Shown: positions 33,345-44,800, counted from the stretch's first letter. The stretch: DNA of 64,000 bases from Rhyzopertha dominica (GCA_025024175.1 QCXZ01000001.1:36698942-36762941), one strand, 5' to 3'. A program made the numbers and translations. Notes: generated by a model not told the origin, from the letters alone.

Positions 33345-36300
33345 CTAATCTTTTTCTGTTTCTTGAGCTATGATTTCTGGTGTAATTATGTCATTTGAAA
33401 TATTAAAAATGGTTGATAAATGTATTTGATTTATTTCTTCGTTGATAGCGATATCAGTTGATTTATATTGTTGGTTGATTGGTGCTCTAGACAAGCAATC
33501 AACGTTCTGGTGATTAATTCCTCTTTTGTGTTGAATTTCATAGTCGAAACCACTTAGAAACGAAGCATAACGTAGTAATCCTGCCGCTGTCATCGCCGGA
33601 AGTTTTGCTTTTTGGTGGAATATTCTTGAAAGTGGTTGATTGTCCGTAATAAGTTTGAAATGTTTTCCATATAAGTATACGAAAAAATGGTGAGTCCCAA
33701 ACACAATCGCAAGTGCTTCTCGATCTAACTGACTGTAATTCATTTCCGCACTTGTCAATGATCGTGATGCGAAAGCACTGGGTCGTTCCTCTCCATCTAC
33801 TTCATGAGAAAGAATGGCGGCAATGCCTCTGGGACTTGCGTCACATGCTAAGATGACGGGTAGTTCTGGATTGAATGGCATTAAAACTCGGTCACTTGAA
33901 ATCTCTGTTTTCAGTTTGATAAATGCTGATTCGCACTCAGAGGACCAATAAAATCGTCTATTTTTCTGTAAAAGCATTCGAAGCGGGTGTGTCATTGCAG
34001 ATGCATTTGGAATAAATCGAAAATAATAAGTAATCATGCCTAGAAAACTTCTGACTTCATCGATATTTGAAGGTCGTGGCATGTTCATTATAGCCTCTAT
34101 TTTGTGGGGTGATTTCGAAATACGGTTGAATTCAACGACATGTCCTAAATACTCAATTTTTTGTTGAAATAACGAACATTTCTGTCGGTTTAGATGAAGA
34201 TCATACTTTTTTAATCGTTGAAGACATAAATATAAATTCGTCTGACATTCTTCTTTCGTACTACCATGGACAATAACATCATCAAAATAAGATATGGTTT
34301 TAGGAAGGCCAGACAGAATTTGATCGAAAATTCTGTTGAATTCCGAAGGGGCTGTTTTTATACCAAAACTAAGTCGATTCATACGATAGGTACCACGGTG
34401 AGTTGTAATTGTTTGAATTTTACTACTCTGTTCATCTACTTCCAAATGTANGTAAGCTTTGAATAAATCTAATTTGCAGAAGTATTTTGAATTTCGTAAA
34501 CTGTTGAGAACTTCCTCGATTTTTTTTATTGGATAATTTGCTGATACCAGTCGTTCATTAACTCCTACCTTGTAATCCACACAAAGTCGCACTTTTCCAT
34601 CTGCTTTTGGTATAATTACTAATAGCGATCCCCAGTCGCTCGTTGCGGTTTTTGAAATGATACCTGCCGCTTCTAGGTCATCAAGTTCTTTGTCTACTTT
34701 TTCTCGAAGGGCGTAGGGTACTTCTCGTTCTCTTGTGAAAATTGGTTTGGCATTTTCTCGAAGTTGAAGTGATATTTTGACATTTGGTACACGTCCCACA
34801 CGCTCTTGAAAAACTTCAGGAAATTGTTGAATGCTTTCTTCAATGTTGTTCACCATTTGTACACAATGTTCGTCTTTTTTGAATTTTCGGTCGAGCTCTT
34901 CAAGGTTGATTTTCAAATGTCTTATCCAAACTCGTCCCAACAAGGGTTGAAGGCCATTTGGAACAATGTACAATTCTTCAAGTGATGTCCGGTCTTTATA
35001 TCGAACTTCTACTGTAACTTTTCCCTCTGGTACAAAAATGTCATTTGTATAAGATCGAAATGCAATAGTTGGTGTATCTAAATGTAAGTTAAGATTCAGT
35101 TTTTCAAACTGATCTTTTGGAAGAAGTGTATAACCAGCGCCAGAATCCACTTCGAATCTTTGAGGATTTCCTTGAATGTTGACAAGCGTGTAGAATTTTT
35201 CGGCGTCGGTATCTAGTTTGGAATGATCCAAAATATTTACTATTGTATTTATACCCCCATTTGGTTGTTCACTTTGTTCGTACAAACAATTCGTAGGCTT
35301 AACGTTTGAATTAGATCTTGTTTTTACGGGTAACACTGCTTTAATACAGACCTTACTGACGTGACCACTCTTCTGGCAGGATGTGCATTGAAGTGTTGAT
35401 GGGTTGATCCTGCAATCATTTGCGAAATGATTATTTCTTCCACATCGGAAACATGTGTTTTCAATTCCCAATCGTTGATAGTCTATTTTTGATTTGGATC
35501 TTGAGCTGGAATGGTGTCGATTTTTGCATGAAAAGCCTGTTGAATGTTGTTGGCGTCTACTATTGTGTCTGGAATGATTTTGATTTGAATAATGCTGTTT
35601 TGAAACCTTGTTGTGGTTGTGGTTCGGTTGTTTCGATAATTCATGGCTGTCAATTGTGGATGCTTCTAATGCAATTGCTTTTGCTACAATTTCTTCGAAG
35701 GAGAAATACGTTTGCTTGTAACAGTTGTTCCTTAATCCAGGTGTCCTTGATGCCACGTATGAACTTGCCCTCAAGAAGATATTTGCTACAGATACCAATT
35801 TCCCACACGAACATATTGACGTGAATTCGCACTCAGCTATGTCTCTCCGCAGGGCGGTGATAAAATCTGCTATGTTTTGATTTTGTTGTTGAAATGTTGA
35901 TAAAAAGAAATGTTGCGTAACAAGAACGTTTTTCTTAGGAGACAGATGTGTTTGTAAAACTTTAACTAGCTCTTCGTAGTCCAATTCATTTGGTACTTTT
36001 GGCGCAGTTAACGCTACCAGTGTATTGTAGTTTGATAATCCAATTGAATTTAGCAGTAGTTGTGCACTACGCTTTTTGTCGGTTTGAATTTCCTTCATTC
36101 CTAAATAATTTTCGAACCGTTGTAAATAATATTTGAAGTTTTCTTTCTTCGAATCGAAATTTTCGAATGGTGGAATGTGCATTTGATACCCTGTAGTTGT
36201 TGATGTAGACTCTGTTGTTGGATCAGCTGCTTGACTTCTCCGGGGCAACTGTGGAAGCAAGCGGTTCAACAGCTGTTCTTGATTTTGGGTCATTGTTAGC

Positions 36301-36350
36301 AAAAGTTGCTGGAATTGTTCCGAATCCATCTTGTCTCGTTTACACCACAC
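33345..36350 (-). CDS. Gypsy gag-pol (gag, protease, reverse transcriptase, RNase H)
   Basis: Single minus-strand frame of 1001 codons; the likely start is the second ATG (36327-36329, MDSEQF). Order: gag with YLQRFENYL; zinc knuckles CFRCGRNNHFANDC and CTSCQKSGHVSKVC (35340-35460); aspartic protease FEVDSGAGYTLL (about 35140); reverse transcriptase with LCVDYK, FCKLDLFKAY and YFDDVIVHGS (34250-34600); RNase H with ACDASPRGIAAIL and SQLDREALAIV (33700-33860). One undetermined base at 34451. It ends at a TAG (33345-33347), but the same frame stays open beyond it into the integrase zinc-binding region, so the TAG looks like a nonsense change or a recoding site. Confidence 0.9.
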   Translation of the reverse strand: MWCKRDKMDSEQFQQLLLTMTQNQEQLLNRLLPQLPRRSQAADPTTESTSTTTGYQMHIPPFENFDSKKENFKYYLQRFENYLGMKEIQTDKKRSAQLLLNSIGLSNYNTLVALTAPKVPNELDYEELVKVLQTHLSPKKNVLVTQHFFLSTFQQQNQNIADFITALRRDIAECEFTSICSCGKLVSVANIFLRASSYVASRTPGLRNNCYKQTYFSFEEIVAKAIALEASTIDSHELSKQPNHNHNKVSKQHYSNQNHSRHNSRRQQHSTGFSCKNRHHSSSRSKSKIDYQRLGIENTCFRCGRNNHFANDCRINPSTLQCTSCQKSGHVSKVCIKAVLPVKTRSNSNVKPTNCLYEQSEQPNGGINTIVNILDHSKLDTDAEKFYTLVNIQGNPQRFEVDSGAGYTLLPKDQFEKLNLNLHLDTPTIAFRSYTNDIFVPEGKVTVEVRYKDRTSLEELYIVPNGLQPLLGRVWIRHLKINLEELDRKFKKDEHCVQMVNNIEESIQQFPEVFQERVGRVPNVKISLQLRENAKPIFTREREVPYALREKVDKELDDLEAAGIISKTATSDWGSLLVIIPKADGKVRLCVDYKVGVNERLVSANYPIKKIEEVLNSLRNSKYFCKLDLFKAYXHLEVDEQSSKIQTITTHRGTYRMNRLSFGIKTAPSEFNRIFDQILSGLPKTISYFDDVIVHGSTKEECQTNLYLCLQRLKKYDLHLNRQKCSLFQQKIEYLGHVVEFNRISKSPHKIEAIMNMPRPSNIDEVRSFLGMITYYFRFIPNASAMTHPLRMLLQKNRRFYWSSECESAFIKLKTEISSDRVLMPFNPELPVILACDASPRGIAAILSHEVDGEERPSAFASRSLTSAEMNYSQLDREALAIVFGTHHFFVYLYGKHFKLITDNQPLSRIFHQKAKLPAMTAAGLLRYASFLSGFDYEIQHKRGINHQNVDCLSRAPINQQYKSTDIAINEEINQIHLSTIFNISNDIITPEIIAQETEKD

Positions 36351-36376
36351 TTAACTTCACCTCGTCGCCAATTTAT

Positions 36377-36560
36377 TGTTGTAACTTTTGAATAAAACAC
36401 TGGCTAATCTCATGTAATAATGGTCTGCATTTTATTTTTATAATTAATTGACATCAACTGTCAAGGAAAAAACATACGTACTTGTTNTTTGTATAACATA
36501 AGCGTGCCATGTTACCCAGTGGATAGAAAATACATGTAAACATAACTAAATGATACAACA
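36377..36560 (-). repeat. Gypsy 5' LTR
   Basis: 184 bp, mate of 31835-32018, with one undetermined base. Confidence 0.95.
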
Positions 36561-39109
36561 ATATGGCCAAGTTATGGACTAAAAAAGTCAGGAAGGCTCT
36601 GAACGAAGCGGTGCCATGGGTTAGGCCGGCGCGATGTTCTGCTAGAGCAATATGGTCGGAGCGACTTAGTGAACTGCGAACGAAAACAAGACGCGCGACA
36701 AGAAACTATCAGAGATCAATCACTGATGCTAAGGATCTTAGAAAGATCAAGATACTCTATCACAAAGAACTACATGAAACTAAGGTAAGCGCCTGGGGAA
36801 TTTTGTGGAGGAATGCCTTCGGACAGACATCTGGGGCGTTCCCTATAAGATAGCCACAGAGAAGATCCGCCCGCCAGTGGTTCTCTCTTAGATATAGGGA
36901 TGGAGGTGCAACCAAGGACTGGCGGGAAACAGCGAATTTGTTGCTGGAGACGCTTCTGCCGTCAGATAGCATGCAGGGAGAAACCAACGAACAGGGACAA
37001 ATGAGTGACGAAATAGCAATGGAGTACGTTGCTGAGTAAAGCACCCCCCTTTCGATGACGAGGAGGTCAAATCAGCAATTGGTAGGTTTGGGAAGAAGAA
37101 GGCGCTGGTCTGGACCTAATTCAGTCTGAGGTGCTTCATTTTCTAAAGGATAATGTTGCTAGTGAACTGGAAGGTTCCTGACAGTATGGAAGAGAGCTGA
37201 ACTGGTTATTTTGAGGAAAGGCCTGGACAGGGACTCAGGGTTAGCTGAATCATTGCGGCCGATCTGCCTGCTGAGTAATCTGGGGAAGCTACTTGAGAGA
37301 CTGGTGTGTGAAAGATTGCGGGAGCATCGAGCGACACAAGGCCTGCACCCTGATCAATATGGGTTCAGACCTGGAAAATCTATAGAGGATGCCTTCAACA
37401 GTGTAGTTGAAAGGGCGAGCAACTCGGAGGCTCGATATGTGATGGTTATGGTTATCGATAGGTTATGGACACCGCGGGGGCGTTCAACAACTTTTGGAGG
37501 CCGGCCCTGTTTCGGGAACTGAGGGAAATGGATGCCCAACGGAGCTTTACAGAGTGCTAAGGAATTACTGCACGGACAGATACACGGTGATGAGGTATCC
37601 AAATGAAACAGTGACCAAACACATCACTAAAGGATGTCCCCAGGGATCGATCTGTGGTCCGATCCTCTGGGATATCCTAATGGACAAGTTGCTCTGAGAA
37701 TTGGACCATGACCAGCGTATGAACTGTTGCATATGCCGATGACCTGGCAATTATTATTGAAGGAAATACTAGAGAGGAACTAAAGAATAAATGTACAAGA
37801 GCCATGGCGAACCTCAATAACTAGTGTAGAGAAAATAAGATATCGATTTCCACCGGGAAAACACACTATGCCAACCTGAAGGGGGTGCTGATGAGGGGTC
37901 CGCTGGTGCATCTAGCGGGAAGTGTTGTCGGAAGGCGCCCAATCAATAGATATCTGGGAATTCAACCTGACGAACGCTTGAATTTTCTTGCTCATATCGA
38001 GTATAGCAGTGGCAAAGCAATGAGGTTGTTGCAAAAGAAAAAAATACAGAATACAGTTGCCCGCAGTGCGCGGATACATGGGCTCGGTAATGGCATCAAT
38101 TGCTGGTAAAGCCAAAAGCCGAAATGAGAAGGGCACATAGAGGCGTGCTGGTGCGGGTGTCCGGAGCATTCTCGACGGTATCGTTTGATGCTCCTGCGGT
38201 TGTGTTGAACATGATCCCCCTGGACTTGGAGATAAGGCGGCGGGCAGCGTACTACTGGATAAGGAAGCAAAGACCGAACAGGGTATAGGATGTTCTGGGA
38301 GCCCAGGCAGGAACTAAAAATATCAATAGTAGGAGAAACATGGACAACATAACACCAACAAGACGACTGATGCACTTCCTGATTGGCCATGGGCCATACC
38401 CACAAGATCTTCATAAATTCGGAAGTAAAGCGGATCCGAGCTGTGATTATGGAGAGTTCGGATCACCGGAGCATGTAGTATATGCTTGCACACTTGCGGG
38501 GCCTGAAATACAAGCCATACGAGAACAATTAAGAACTGTAGACACAGCGGTAATGTTGAGGAATCCTGAGAATGTAACGGTTTTGTGTAGGGTGACAGAT
38601 GTAGTGTCTAAGGAAGAACTCCAAAAATTTAACTGGAGATAAGTGGGAGTGGGATCCGGATCCCGCAGGGTCGCTTCCAGAGAGCAACTCTTTCTGGAAA
38701 GCCGGACTACATGTACCAACGAGGTGAACACTGTTGGGCCGGATAGATATATCCTGGATTACCGAGTGTTCACCGGGAATGACAAATTGGTTAGTTCCTT
38801 TTTAGTTTAGATATTTAGTATAGTAAGTGTTAGTTCAAGATATAGTTACCGATTATATAGTCAAGAATAAGAACGGGAGCATGTACGTTTAAGGGTAAGG
38901 GTAATAGATTGATGGCGGGCTGCTATATTTTATAGATTAGGACATAAAATGGACAAATCATAAGTGAGAGGAATAAAAGTGGGTTAATAAGATCATTTGT
39001 GCGCCATCTCCCCAAGGTAGGGACGAGCAACGAAGTCTGGGTTACGCCTAGTGCGAAATAAAAATCCCAGACACGGCTAAGAGCGCCATCTCACTTTACA
39101 GTAAAAAAA

Positions 39110-40114
39110 TTGTGCTTACATAGACCTATTTTTAAATTTGTAAGGTGATCGATTATGGTTAAGGGTAAATAAATGAATTAAAAATGTTTTACTCCAACCA
39201 TTTAAAATAGAGCAGTCAGACGGAATATTGTTTATAAGTACGTTTTTTATTTGTAGACATTTATTTTATATTGACGCACTTACGAATTGCAGACCAAAAC
39301 TTCAATAATGCCATACACAATCATTTTTATCGATTCTTGGGGTCAGGCAAACAGTTTTAATTATTACTTTATCTGTTTTTGTCATAAACGGTAACAATTT
39401 GGTTGTGTAATTAAAACACCCAAAAAGTGGTGATCCTATTTTCCACGGTTATTATGATTGCTACAGTAGCAAAGTGGTTTATTAAGTATCATATTGATTT
39501 TCTAGGTTCTGGATACATGTTCATTTCTAGAACAACTCTATATAATGTTAGGGATAAGTATGGCCTTAGACAAGTGTAGTTCTAGTAGAAAACAAGGCGG
39601 TCACCCTAGAAAAAGCTTTTTGGAATCATCTCATAGGACAAAATGATTCAAGACAGAATGACTGAGAACTGCAAACTCACAAGAAGAACATTCCTTTGAT
39701 ACTCACATGAGTTCAGTACAGGTGAGTTCAGGTCTAGTAGAATCATCGAAAGCGCTGAAAGAAGTCAATAACATCACCAACCAGGACAGCAAACTATCGG
39801 CAAACATATAAAAGTCCCGATTCTGAAAATACCTACTGCACAACTCGTAGGAAAGAAGCTGTTGCAATAAGTAGTGTTGACGCTCATCTTAAAGATATCA
39901 ATACATCGTACGGGATTGTGATAAACGAAGACTTCCACCTTACAAAAAAGTTCAACGTACTAAGAAGTCATGCTACCCTCCACAAGAAATCATTACGGTG
40001 ATAGATACTCACGATGAAGTTGACTTGCAGGCCCATCTTAATCACACAGCAACTCGTCTCTTGGAAGTCCAAAAATTAATTTTGTTGTACAATACACATA
40101 CTTAAAAACTTATT
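39110..40114. other. No gene recognised between R1-like element and repeat copy B
   Basis: AT-rich sequence with broken open frames around 39600-40080 that look like old transposon coding sequence, but I cannot name the family. Confidence 0.35.
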
Positions 40115-40955
40115 ACTTCCACATCCAACGGATGGAAAGTATTGTATCGCGAAAAAAATTTTCAAAAATTTTTATTTGCTCATTCGCTTTAAAATGGTCG
40201 AAAAGGCAAAAAAAACAAAATTTGAGCAAAAAATTTCTTTTCCGTGTGTCTGAGTCTGTGTGTCTGTGGTTTTGTTTGTATATACGATAACTTTCGAAAA
40301 ACTTAATATATGAACTTGAAATTTCGCAAACGTATAAATCTCAACTACCTAAAGGGACCTATTGTTTGTGGGGTAAGTAGGATATCGGGAAGGGGGCGAA
40401 ATTGGGGGGTATAAATTTATATATATATTATATATATATATTATAAATTTTCGGTGCAGCAAACTGTTTAGAAGATATTAGCAAAAAAGCGTCACTTAAA
40501 GAAAACGGTTTTTCCTAAATATCTCCAAATATATTTAATATATTAAGAAAATGAAAACGCCGTCAGATAGGAAATAAAATTTCTCACAAAAAGTGTCTTA
40601 GAAAATTTATTCATATTTTGACATTTTCGAAATATTTGCACAAAACCAATTTTGGTCCCTGCTCGTACGATTTTTTTTAAATTTTGGTATTATATAGAAA
40701 ATCAAATTGCTGATCAGAAAGCACTCTTGTAATTTTTTTGTTAAGTTAATAATTTTCGAGTTATTTGAAAAGAAAAACGATTTTAAAATTTATATATTTT
40801 TGCTAATAACACGAGGACTTTGTCTTAGAAAAAAATGTGTTGAGAGACAAAATGCTCAAAATCTGATTACTAATCGTACAGTACAAGAAATAAAAACGTA
40901 AATGTCATTTTGACAATTGGATGTGGAAGTATTGATTCAATTTGCAGCGGTTTTT
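40115..40955 (-). repeat. Dispersed repeat 'ACTTCCACATCCAA', copy B
   Basis: Inverted relative to copies A and C. Starts ACTTCCACATCCAACGG (40115) and ends with ATTGGATGTGGAAGT (40916-40930) followed by the shared ATTGATTCAATTTGCAGCGG flank (40931-40950). Contains a (TA)n stretch at about 40418-40442. Confidence 0.85.
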
Positions 40956-41594
40956 TTAATATGCAAGTGGAGCTTAGACGGATAGTCACAGCCGGAGTAC
41001 AAACTGTCTGATGCAAAAACGTTTATGTCCTCTTTTGTACCCCAGAGGCTTGCCACAAAGGCATGAGTCAACTGTGATTTGATAAAATATAGGAACTTCT
41101 TCAACACGTTACTCCCAGCCGATACGATTTAATTTACGAAAGAAATGATATATCGAAAAAAGAAAAAGACTATATCGAAGGACAAATGCAGTGCTTACAG
41201 CCAATGATGTACGTAATGGATAACAACACACAAATTCAGTTCAATTAGAGGATATTCTTTACTATGGTTGACGTATGCAATGCAGTAGCAGAGACTACGT
41301 CTACTTAGAGATGTTTCATTTGTGGCCTCACTTCAAAATATTTCAATAGCATTGAAAACATTTTAACGATGGAAATACGGGATCCCTTTTAACACTGGAA
41401 TTTGGATTGCCGGTACTTTAAGCGTGTATGAAATTCTTCGAATGCCTTCTACATCTTAGCTACAACTACCTCTTAATTAAAACTGGTAAATTCGTGAAGA
41501 AGAAAAAAAGTTGTGCCCGAAAGAAAGAAGTACATTCAGGACATGAAGGAAATGGGCTTAGTAGTCGACAAACCAAAGTCAGGACGGCAACACT

Positions 41595-42170
41595 TTTTTA
41601 TCGGTAATCTAGGAGGCTACGTAACTAATGAAAATAATTGTTTATTTGGAGATAGCTTCCTATGCATTGTTTATTATCAATTATTTACATCCATTTTTAT
41701 AAAAAGCGTAAATTTCATTAAATTATTACAAACATTAGAATAACACCGAAATTAATAAAAATAAACCTAGCAATATAGACATTTTCTTAATCAGAAAAAA
41801 TAGGTCTTTTCAAACATAACAAAACTAATTATGGTTTTCATTTAAAAAAAGCAATTTTGTTATATCTCTAAAATGTGACCGCCTAAAAAATTTCTGAGTA
41901 GGCCACTGGATTCAGAATAAACATATCTACAAAAAAATGCAGTTTGTTTGTATCTACATAGCCAATCGAGATATTAAGAACTGAATAAATGTTATATATT
42001 TCAAAAGTTGGCTATAGCTTTAAAACGAAAGACGATACAAAAATGGCGATGGTACAGCTCAACTCACAACAAAAAAGTAATACAGTAATGTCGAAACCGC
42101 AACCCTCTAGCATTAATAGTTACCAAAATACTCCACAATTACAACGAAAATGGGACACCCTGTACATATC
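41595..42170 (-). repeat. Dispersed repeat paired with 48258-48768
   Basis: Inverted copy of 48258-48768. Matching blocks: TGTACAGGGTGTCCCATTTT at the right end here, AGTTGGCTATAGCTTTAAAA, AGAAAATGTCTATATTGCTA, and ACGTAGCCTCCTAGATTACC at the left end. Non-coding. The open frames here are intrinsic to the repeat. Confidence 0.75.
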
Positions 42171-42239
42171 ATCAAATAAATAAAAATCGACATTGACACT
42201 TGTAGTACTTGTTTTGATAATGCTTTTGTCGTTTATTGT

Positions 42240-42440
42240 TATCAAACCATATAAAATTAACACCAGGTCCTTTGAGGGACAAAAAGAGCAATAAAAATTC
42301 GCAAAAATCCTTTGGTTGTCCTTAAAAAAATATGCTGGCATGGAAATGAATTGACATATCTACAAAAACAAAATTTGGCTAAAATAAAAAATAATTAGTA
42401 AAAATATCTTTTGTTAGACATTTCGCTTTAAGTTCATACA
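42240..42440 (+). repeat. Dispersed repeat, related to 4838-5090
   Basis: Shares ATCAAACC-TATAAAAT, ACCAGGTC, AAAA-GCAAT and TTTGGTTG in order with 4838-5090, both plus strand. Confidence 0.5.
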
Positions 42441-42923
42441 GAAATAAGCCTGTCATATTTCCGACATAGTGTGTACGATCATTCATCATTCATTCAGCTT
42501 CCATGCTAAATTAAATTCAATTTTGCAGTATAAGGCCCCACCGACTTACATCAGCCAGCACATTGCTAATGTTCAAAACCATGATGGAATGATAGGAGTA
42601 GGTACTGTATGCGATTTTGCAAATTTTCTGTCATCGACTATCTGTATTAAAATGATATTGTATAATGTAAAACTTAGACAGCCCATTTACTCATTATTTT
42701 AATAATGTTAACATAAAGAAGTAAAATATTATTTCATTATGAATGTTTATATCGGCTTTATAAACTGCTACTAGACTATATTCACAGCTTTTTTTCTCAA
42801 CACTTATAATTAACAGTTATTATATGTTAAATTAGAAGTAATACAATGAGAATTACTTTATACCTTGTAGTCCCTGAATCAAGACAAATGATGGTAAATA
42901 ATACTCGTATTATATAAACAATA

Positions 42924-42929
42924 TTTATT
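42924..42929 (-). terminator. Poly(A) signal of the HES gene
   Basis: AATAAA on the minus strand, 162 bp after the stop codon, with AT-rich sequence following. Confidence 0.6.
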
Positions 42930-43091
42930 TCAGCAAAAGTAACATAACATATTTTTTATAACAAAAACGGTGTCGGAGGCTTACATTAGTACAAACAGTA
43001 TAGTTCAATTAATATTTCATCTACATTAATATTCAAAGAGGTACGTAACTACATAATGTATAATAATAACTACTTTATAAAATCGGCACAT

Positions 43092-43859
43092 TCACCATGG
43101 TCTCCACATATTGTCCCGTATATCATTGCTGCTAAAATCCAAGGGCCTTTCTTCAGCGAAATCGGCTTGTTTGTATTCATCACTGTTTGTATGGTTTTGA
43201 AGTTGGCTGTTATCTGGAGAATTGCTGGAACTTGGGGTGCTTACTTGCGGTCTTAGGTTGATACCTAATGCGGAAGCAAGCTGTAGGTAATGAGAGGGAA
43301 GCAAAAACACCAAGTTCCCATCGTACGACTTCAGAACTTTCGTTGGTAGAGTTTGGGGAACTAACGGCGACTTCTGAACGGCCTCTTGTCGATTGTTGTT
43401 GACTTCCTCGTCGTTGCTAGATTCGGCATGTTGCAGGCGATCTTCAACAGCGGGTTTGGCGTCCTGCTGCCGCAAATCGGCGTCTACTTCGGCAACACAG
43501 CTCTCCAAATGACGAACGAGACGCTGTTTAACACCAGCTTCCAGTACAGTCATGGTATGGGCATCTGGAGTATCCAGATAGCGTTGCACTTCGCGCACGC
43601 AGTCTACGAAACCTGCCTTGTACTGGTGGACTCCTTCCGTGTCCAGACTGCGGTGTCGTTGAAAGTGTCTCACGGTCAACTCGAGGATGTCGGCTTTCTC
43701 CAGCTTCGAGTGTTTGGTGTTGTCGGCTTTTGCGGTGTCAAGAATTAGCGCTTTCAAAGCTGTCAGGCTCTGGTTTATTCTGGCCCTTCTTCTTTTCTCC
43801 ATAAGGGGTTTGTTGGCTCTTCGCGGTTCTGGACCTCTTTTGGTTTTCGCCGTCATCAT
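43092..43859 (-). CDS. Hairy/Enhancer-of-split type bHLH-Orange repressor
   Basis: Nuclear transcriptional repressor of the HES/E(spl) class, typically a Notch target that recruits Groucho. Intronless, 255 residues from the chosen start MMTAKTKRGPEP. Basic region with the family's proline (RRANKPLMEKRRRARIN), helix-loop-helix ending HSKLEKADILELTVRHFQRH, Orange domain YKAGFVDCVREVQRYL with LVRHLESCV, a loop rich in polar residues, SYDGNLVFLLPSHYLQLA, and the Groucho tetrapeptide WRPW at the very end. An in-frame ATG 46 codons upstream (43995-43997) lies in the predicted 5' leader; I prefer the inner start because the family begins just before the basic region. Intronless structure favours an E(spl)-like member over hairy or deadpan, which have introns in flies. 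Confidence 0.93.
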   Translation of the reverse strand: MMTAKTKRGPEPRRANKPLMEKRRRARINQSLTALKALILDTAKADNTKHSKLEKADILELTVRHFQRHRSLDTEGVHQYKAGFVDCVREVQRYLDTPDAHTMTVLEAGVKQRLVRHLESCVAEVDADLRQQDAKPAVEDRLQHAESSNDEEVNNNRQEAVQKSPLVPQTLPTKVLKSYDGNLVFLLPSHYLQLASALGINLRPQVSTPSSSNSPDNSQLQNHTNSDEYKQADFAEERPLDFSSNDIRDNMWRPW

Positions 43860-44160
43860 TGAAGTAACATCACAGAGTTGTTGAGACGTAGTTCGCCGGT
43901 GACGTCTTCCGGAGTCGAGGAGGCTTGGCGCGCACTGGGGTTTGAGCGACGGCCAAAAGCGCGGACGGCGGTCGGTATCGGGCGGCAGCGCGTGCACTGG
44001 CTGTGGTTCAACTGAGGGAGGGGGCGGGCATTGCTTTAGTCGCGTGCCGACACCGCCACATCACACCAACCGATCCGGAATGGACAGTGATTCTAAAAAG
44101 TTTTTCGCTGGACTTCTATTAAAGGGGATATTTCCTTGGCACCACCAACTGAAATATTGT

Positions 44161-44189
44161 TACTGAAGGGAATTATTAGCTTTTATATA
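44161..44189 (-). promoter_or_regulatory. Core promoter of the HES gene (TATA + initiator)
   Basis: On the minus strand TATATAAAAG (about 44180-44189) is followed about 25 bp later by TCAGTA (44161-44166), an arthropod initiator match. Start of transcription would be near 44164, giving a ~305-nt leader. I looked for Su(H) sites (GTGGGAA type) close by and saw none. Confidence 0.55.
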
Positions 44190-44489
44190 TATTAAATTTT
44201 ACAATGTCTTCAGTAGGGTAGCCAGATAAAGAATGTTGAAATATATCCACGTTTCAACTAAAAGAATGTCATTTAGGAAAAAATATATCCAACACGATTT
44301 TTGAATTAAATAAACATATAGCATCTTTATTTTTCACAATATAACATATCATAGTACCTAATACATTGTTATGTATGTTCTACAGGGATAGTACAAAATT
44401 TCAAAAATTAATAACGATACTTTTATTTTTTCCACTCCCAGTTTAACCGGAATTATCACCCAACTTAGTTATTTTAATAGAACATAATA

Positions 44490-44800
44490 AAATAAATGCA
44501 GAACGACAAGTTACCTTCAAAAAGAATGGTATGGCACTGTAACCCATGATACGTTCTTTAGAAGAAGTTCGTACTTTATACAATATTCTTTATCCGCATG
44601 CCAAATTAGTATAAAAGCCCAGTGAATAGGACTATTAAGAGATATGAAGTGTTTCGTCAAGTAATAGATTTACCTATACGTGGGCGTCCAAGAACAACAG
44701 AAGAGACACGTGTTCGTACAATTATCACGCAATATCTCAAAAATCCGCCCACAACATATTAAAAACTACAAAACTAAAATCCTTTGAAGTACACATTCTG
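44490..44800 (+). pseudogene. Mariner/IS630-type transposase N-terminal fossil
   Basis: Plus strand: VNRTIKRYEVFRQVIDLP, then IRGRPRTTEETRVRTIITQ and LKNPPTTY. Helix-turn-helix followed by GRPRT is typical of the DNA-binding half of these transposases. Upstream frame is broken by stops. No catalytic part adjoins it. Confidence 0.5.

Larger units (their letters stand above)
31835..36560 (-). mobile_element. Full-length Ty3/Gypsy LTR retrotransposon (4,726 bp)
   Basis: Two 184-bp LTRs (31835-32018 and 36377-36560) begin TGTTGTAACTTTTG and end GATACAACA; they appear identical except for one N at 36487. A 5-bp target duplication ATATG flanks the element (31830-31834, 36561-36565). On the minus strand, ATAAATTGGCGACGAGG follows the 5' LTR (candidate primer-binding site) and GTGGGGGAGAAT precedes the 3' LTR (polypurine tract). 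It is inserted in, and therefore younger than, the R1-like element. Two zinc knuckles, a fused gag-pol frame and short LTRs suggest the Mag group (inference). Confidence 0.95.
30890..39110 (+). mobile_element. R1-like non-LTR retrotransposon, split by a Gypsy element
   Basis: ORF2 pieces in order: endonuclease (30895-31080, LDILCVQEPY and KDGILPG; 31320-31610, VLIAADVNSKSALWHS then TAPTYRGG) up to VDDM at 31834, resuming after Gypsy at 36561 with AKLWTKK; reverse transcriptase (37211-37520, RPICLLSNLGKLLERL, then DQYGFRPGKSIEDAF; 37625-37690, TKGCPQGSICGPILWDILMD; YADDLAIII near 37735); and a C-terminal Cys/His region (38440-38490, CDYGEFGSPEHVVYAC) to a stop at 38641-38643. The 3' UTR runs to about 39106 and ends GCGCCATCTC. 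Frameshifts and stops throughout. ORF1 is missing, so it is 5' truncated, as expected for incomplete reverse transcription. Confidence 0.8.

Noticed and set aside
41989..42183. Open frame as a host gene
   Set aside because: Entirely within the dispersed repeat shared with 48258-48768.
43860..43997. Upstream ATG as the HES start
   Set aside because: It would add 46 residues without family resemblance; kept only as a possible alternative form.
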